The notes under the pieces were generated by a model that did no database searches, was not told the origin of the DNA, and saw only the letters and a list, made by a program, of their open reading frames with translations. Positions 11,480 through 14,511 of a stretch of 14,511 nucleotides of DNA are shown piece after piece. This stretch comes from DATDCV01 sp036524155 (GTDB taxonomy: Bacteria; Verrucomicrobiota; Verrucomicrobiia; Limisphaerales; UBA8199): positions 1 through 14,511 of the forward strand of contig DATDCV010000195.1 in assembly GCA_036524155.1 (NCBI GenBank), given 5' to 3'. The position numbers were made by a program, and so were the translations under genes. The stretch's first letter is position 1. Each line of letters begins with the position of its first letter.

Positions 11480-11602
11480 ATGAAGCCGGATTCGATTATG
11501 AAATATACAACATTAGTCATCACACTCCTCGCCGCTGCCGGTTTTGCGGTGGGCTGCAATAAGGACCAGACCACCTCTCAACGGTTTCAAGAAAGCCTAT
11601 GA
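11480..11602 (+). CDS. Short secreted lipoprotein ORF, apparently frameshifted
   Basis: From the ATG at 11480 (or the in-frame ATG at 11498) the product contains MKYTTLVITLLAAAGFAVGC, a lipoprotein signal peptide with lipobox A-V-G-C whose Cys would be lipidated. It is followed by NKDQTTSQ and a premature stop at 11600-11602. In the +1 frame, 11583-11663 encodes a further 26 residues (GFKKAYESSKDGFNQARQ, then WVSDKVAP) ending in TAA. This has the composition of a small amphipathic periplasmic helix and fits directly after TTSQ. The intact gene would encode a lipoprotein of about 54-60 aa, as in the small stress-linked lipoproteins I associate with this kind of genome. A one-base insertion near 11582 would explain the break: real mutation, sequencing error or, less likely, programmed shift. 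The DUF3494 gene starts 46 bases after the TAA on the same strand. Confidence 0.5.
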   Translation: MKPDSIMKYTTLVITLLAAAGFAVGCNKDQTTSQRFQESL

Positions 11603-11708
11603 ATCGTCGAAGGACGGGTTCAACCAGGCACGCCAGTGGGTGAGCGACAAGGTCGCGCCCTAAGGTGATGTCTCATTACACCAACAACAATCCAAACGAA
11701 AAAATAGA

Positions 11709-14511
11709 ATGAAAGACGTATCTGCAAAAATGAATAAGAATCAGCGTGTAGGGCAACTGCTCGTTGGCCTTGCGTTTGTCCTCATGCTCATGCCCCACCG
11801 CGCGATGGCGGTTCAAGCGCCGGTACCCCTTGGGTCGGTCACCACTTTCGGGGTTCTGGCTGGCTCCACGGCCACCAGCACCGGAGCCACCACGGTCAAC
11901 GGGGATCTGGGGCTCAGTCCAGGGACTGCCGTGACCGGGTTTCCACCCGGATTAGTCACCGGGACGACCCACCTGGGGGATCCTGTCGCAGCCCAGGCCC
12001 AATTGGACCTGACCGTTGCGTATAACGACGCCGCGGGACGGACCGTCGGCGCGATTGGTGTCGCCGGAAATCTCGGCGGGCAAACCCTCACCCCGGGCCT
12101 CTATACCTCCACTTCCTCGCTGGAGATCTCCTCAGGCGATCTGACACTCGACGCCCAGGGTGATGCCAACGCAGTCTTCATTTTCCAGATGGCATCCACA
12201 CTGACCACGACCTCCGGTCGGCAGGTGATCCTGAGCGGCGGCGCCCAGGCGGCCAACATCTTTTGGCAGGTCGGCAGTTCGGCGACGCTGGGCACGGCCT
12301 CGGTCTTCAAGGGAAACATCCTGGCTTTGGTCTCCATTACGGTGACGACCGGCGCAGCAGTGGAAGGCCGGCTGTTGGCCCGGACGGGCGCGGTCACCTT
12401 GGATTCCAATATCGCTGGATTGGCCATCCCAGCCGACACCACCCCGCCCACCGTGACTTTTACAGACCCTGCCAATGCCGCCACCGGCGTAGCGATCAAC
12501 AAGAAAATCGCCGCCACCTTCAGTGAGGCGATGGATCCTTTAACCATCAGCACAGCCACCTTTACCCTCAATCAAGGGCTAACGCCTGTGGCCGGCACGC
12601 TGACTTATGTTGGGACGACGGCAACCTTCGCACCGGCAAGCAACCTCGCCGCCAGCACCCTCTACACCGCCACGATTACCACCGGGGTCAAGGACCTCGC
12701 CGGCAATGCAATGGCCGGTGTCTTTGTCTGGAGCTTCACCACCGGTGCGGCCCCGGACACTACGGCACCCACCGTGAGCTTCGCCGTCCCGGCCAATGCC
12801 GCCACCGGTGTGCCCATCAGCCAGAAGATCGCCGCCACCTTCAGCGAGGCGATGGATCCGTTAACCATCAGCACAACTACCTTTACCCTCAATCAAGGGA
12901 GCACGCCTGTCCCGGGCACGGTGAGTTACGCTGGCGTAACGGCTACCTTCACACCCGGAACCAATCTGTCGCCTCTGACTGCCTACACGGCCACGGTTAC
13001 CACCGGGACCACGGACCTGGCCGGCAATGCGCTGGCAAGCACCTTTGTCTGGAACTTTACCACTGGCGCGACCCTGGACACCAACGCACCCACAGTGAGT
13101 TTCACAGGTGCCGCTGTTGCTCCCAAAGTAGTGGCGCTTAACACGAAACTCGCCGTCGCCTTCAGTGAGGCGATGGACCCTTTAACCATCAACACAGCCA
13201 CCTTTACTCTGAATCAAGGGACCACGCCTGTGGTCGGCACGGTGACCTACGCGGGCGTAACGGCGACCTTTAACCCATTAAGCGATCTCGCACCCAGTAC
13301 CACGTATACGGCCACGATTACCACCGGGGCCAGGGACCTGGCCGGCAATGCGCTGGCAAGTCAATTTGTGTGGAGCTTTACCACCGGTGCGGCCCCGGAC
13401 ACGACCCCACCCACTGTGACCCTCACCTTCCCTGCCAATGCGGCCACCGGGGTCCCGATCAACCAGAACATCAGCGCCACCTTCAGTGAGGCGATGGACC
13501 CCTTAACGACCACCACGGTAACCTTTACCTTGAATCAAGGGGCAACGCCTTTGGTCGGCGTGGTGACCTACGCGGGCGTAACGGCGACCTTTAACCCATT
13601 AAACGCTCTCGCACCCAGCACCACGTATACGGCCACGATTACCACCGGGACCAGAGATCTGGCCGGCAATGCGCTGGCGAGTCAATTCGTGTGGAGCTTT
13701 ACTACTGGTGCGGCCCCGGACACGACCCCACCCACCGTGACCCTCACCTTTCCTGCCAATGCGGCCACCGGCGTGCCTATCAACCAGAACATCAGCGCCA
13801 CCTTCAGTGAGGCGATGGACCCCTTAACGACCACCACGGTAACCTTTAGCTTGAATCAAGGGCCAACGCCCGTGGTCGGCACGGTGACCTACGCAGGCGT
13901 TACGGCGACCTTTAACCCATTAAACGCTCTCGCACCCAGCACCACGTATACGGCCACGATTACCACCGGGACCAGAGATCTGGCCGGCAATGCACTGGCA
14001 AATCAATTTGTGTGGAGCTTCACCACCGGTGCGACCCCGGACACCACCGCACCCACAGTGACCCTCACCGTCCCGGCCAATGCGGCCACCGACGTGCCGA
14101 TCAACCAGAACATCAGCGCCACCTTCAGTGAGGCGATGGATCCGCTAACCATTAGTACAGCCACCTTTACTCTGAACCAAGGCGCATCGCCCCTGATCGG
14201 TACGGTAACCTACGTTGGAACGACGGCGACCTTTGCACCATCAAGCATTCTCGCCGCCAACACCGTATATGGAGCCACGATCACCACCGCAGCCAAGGAC
14301 TTGGCCGGCAATCAACTGGCCAGTGACCTTGCCTGGAGCTTTACCACCGCTGCCACCACAACCGGTCAAGCACCCGTCGTCCTTGGGTCGGCCACCACTT
14401 TCGGGGTCCTGGCTGGCTCCACGGTCACCAGCACCGGTGCGACCACGGTCAATGGGGACCTTGGGGTGAGTCCGGGAACTGCGGTGACCGGGTTTCCGCC
14501 CGGAATAGTGA
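11709..14511 (+). CDS. Large secreted surface protein: DUF3494 (ice-binding-like) domain, six Ig-like repeats, start of a second DUF3494 domain (runs off right edge)
   Basis: The frame is open from 11709 through the window end (934 codons seen). Residues 1-34 are a signal peptide: KNQR, then the hydrophobic VGQLLVGLAFVLMLM, with cleavage likely after RAMA. A DUF3494 beta-solenoid domain spans about 41-237, recognised by LGSVTTFGVLAGST...VNGDLGLSPGTAVTGFPPG, AQAQLDLTVAYNDAAGRT and NIFWQVGSSATLGTASVFKGNILA. This family includes ice-binding proteins, but it also occurs in non-polar bacteria, so ice binding is not proven. Six repeats of 107 residues start at 243, 350, 457, 564, 671 and 778. Each begins near D-T-x-P-T-V and contains I-x-A-T-F-S-E-A-M-D-P-L-T and D-L-A-G-N-x-L-A, as in bacterial Ig-like (Big_5) domains. 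From about 891 a second DUF3494 domain begins. The gene probably encodes a cell-surface adhesin. A second ATG at 11730 would shorten only the n-region. No clear Shine-Dalgarno is visible. Confidence 0.93.
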   Translation, partial: MKDVSAKMNKNQRVGQLLVGLAFVLMLMPHRAMAVQAPVPLGSVTTFGVLAGSTATSTGATTVNGDLGLSPGTAVTGFPPGLVTGTTHLGDPVAAQAQLDLTVAYNDAAGRTVGAIGVAGNLGGQTLTPGLYTSTSSLEISSGDLTLDAQGDANAVFIFQMASTLTTTSGRQVILSGGAQAANIFWQVGSSATLGTASVFKGNILALVSITVTTGAAVEGRLLARTGAVTLDSNIAGLAIPADTTPPTVTFTDPANAATGVAINKKIAATFSEAMDPLTISTATFTLNQGLTPVAGTLTYVGTTATFAPASNLAASTLYTATITTGVKDLAGNAMAGVFVWSFTTGAAPDTTAPTVSFAVPANAATGVPISQKIAATFSEAMDPLTISTTTFTLNQGSTPVPGTVSYAGVTATFTPGTNLSPLTAYTATVTTGTTDLAGNALASTFVWNFTTGATLDTNAPTVSFTGAAVAPKVVALNTKLAVAFSEAMDPLTINTATFTLNQGTTPVVGTVTYAGVTATFNPLSDLAPSTTYTATITTGARDLAGNALASQFVWSFTTGAAPDTTPPTVTLTFPANAATGVPINQNISATFSEAMDPLTTTTVTFTLNQGATPLVGVVTYAGVTATFNPLNALAPSTTYTATITTGTRDLAGNALASQFVWSFTTGAAPDTTPPTVTLTFPANAATGVPINQNISATFSEAMDPLTTTTVTFSLNQGPTPVVGTVTYAGVTATFNPLNALAPSTTYTATITTGTRDLAGNALANQFVWSFTTGATPDTTAPTVTLTVPANAATDVPINQNISATFSEAMDPLTISTATFTLNQGASPLIGTVTYVGTTATFAPSSILAANTVYGATITTAAKDLAGNQLASDLAWSFTTAATTTGQAPVVLGSATTFGVLAGSTVTSTGATTVNGDLGVSPGTAVTGFPPGIV
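11829..11958 (+). repeat. First copy of the DUF3494 N-terminal coding segment
   Basis: This 130-bp segment aligns without gaps to 14382-14511, with about 16 differences by eye (roughly 88% identity). It encodes LGS(V/A)TTFGVLAGST through GFPPG. It marks a duplicated DUF3494 domain at each end of the Ig-like array. Confidence 0.85.
12435..14375 (+). repeat. Six tandem 321-bp repeats encoding Ig-like domains
   Basis: Units start at 12435, 12756, 13077, 13398, 13719 and 14040. The first five are exactly 321 bp, without a single net length change. The last continues into a short Thr/Ala linker before the second DUF3494 domain. Units 4 and 5 differ at only about 21 of 321 positions by eye count, while unit 3 is the most divergent at its start (a GAAVAPKVVALNTK segment replaces PANAATGVPINQ). 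This pattern indicates recent local duplication or gene conversion. Confidence 0.92.
14382..14511 (+). repeat. Second copy of the DUF3494 N-terminal coding segment (cut by window edge)
   Basis: This is the ungapped duplicate of 11829-11958, offset by exactly 2553 bp. Most differences are at third codon positions, so both copies appear to be under protein-level constraint. The rest of the second domain lies outside the window. Confidence 0.85.

Noticed and set aside
11134..11562. 142-aa plus-strand open frame ending inside the lipoprotein ORF
   Set aside because: It crosses the palindromes and hairpins and overlaps the lipoprotein signal peptide in another frame. No family resemblance.
12101..13201. 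Periodic minus-strand ORFs across the Ig-like repeats
   Set aside because: They recur only because the coding repeat recurs. The plus-strand frame has a signal peptide and DUF3494/Ig-like domains.
12435..14375. Possibility that the tandem repeats are a CRISPR array or satellite DNA
   Set aside because: The units are 321 bp, in frame, and encode a recognisable domain, with no short-repeat/spacer structure.

Overview
This is a GC-rich bacterial window that reads like a soil or freshwater Verrucomicrobiota genome, possibly Pedosphaera/Limisphaerales-like. That placement is an inference. It rests on the CheB-CheR-PAS protein, the compact NarL-type kinase with a degenerate partner, the DUF3494 surface protein, the short HPF-like protein, and the rarity of strong Shine-Dalgarno sites. 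No rRNA, tRNA, IS element, integrase, phage gene or CRISPR array was seen.

Layout. (1) Positions 1-3419, minus strand, hold a stress or dormancy cluster. In transcription order it contains a WYL-like mini-protein, an Hsp20 chaperone, a short HPF-type ribosome-hibernation protein, a small DUF883/YqjD-like ORF that looks internally deleted, an unrecognised 382-aa protein, and the N-terminal part of an M50 site-2 protease that runs off the left edge. (2) Positions 3420-3770 are a divergent intergenic region with a pair of TGCA-N3-TGCA palindromes. (3) Positions 3771-10654, plus strand, form a tightly packed signalling cluster. It encodes a degenerate kinase-like protein (RsbU_N-like domain plus a HisKA_3-like helix pair whose phospho-acceptor His is replaced by Gln), a 910-aa CheB-CheR-PAS protein, a PAS/HisKA_3/HATPase kinase, a NarL-type response regulator, a receiver with an unrecognised tail, and a receiver-only NarL paralogue. 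Most junctions overlap or nearly touch. The exception is a hairpin-rich gap at 9386-9545. (4) Positions 10655-11479 look non-coding and hold hairpins plus a second copy of the palindrome pair. (5) A short lipoprotein ORF, apparently frameshifted, is followed by the start of a large secreted protein. That protein has a DUF3494 domain, six tandem Ig-like repeats of 107 residues (321 bp each, almost without length drift), and the start of a second DUF3494 domain cut by the right edge.

A plausible reading is that the central cluster is a chemotaxis-like but non-flagellar phosphorelay. The CheB/CheR-PAS protein and the PAS kinase would be the two halves of an ancestral CheB-CheR-PAS-kinase. The degenerate kinase could heterodimerise with the active one, and two DNA-binding-less receivers could act as phosphate sinks or adaptors beside one transcription factor. 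The neighbouring stress genes and the surface protein are candidate outputs, because the same palindrome pair at 30-31 bp spacing lies upstream of the cluster and upstream of the lipoprotein/DUF3494 genes.
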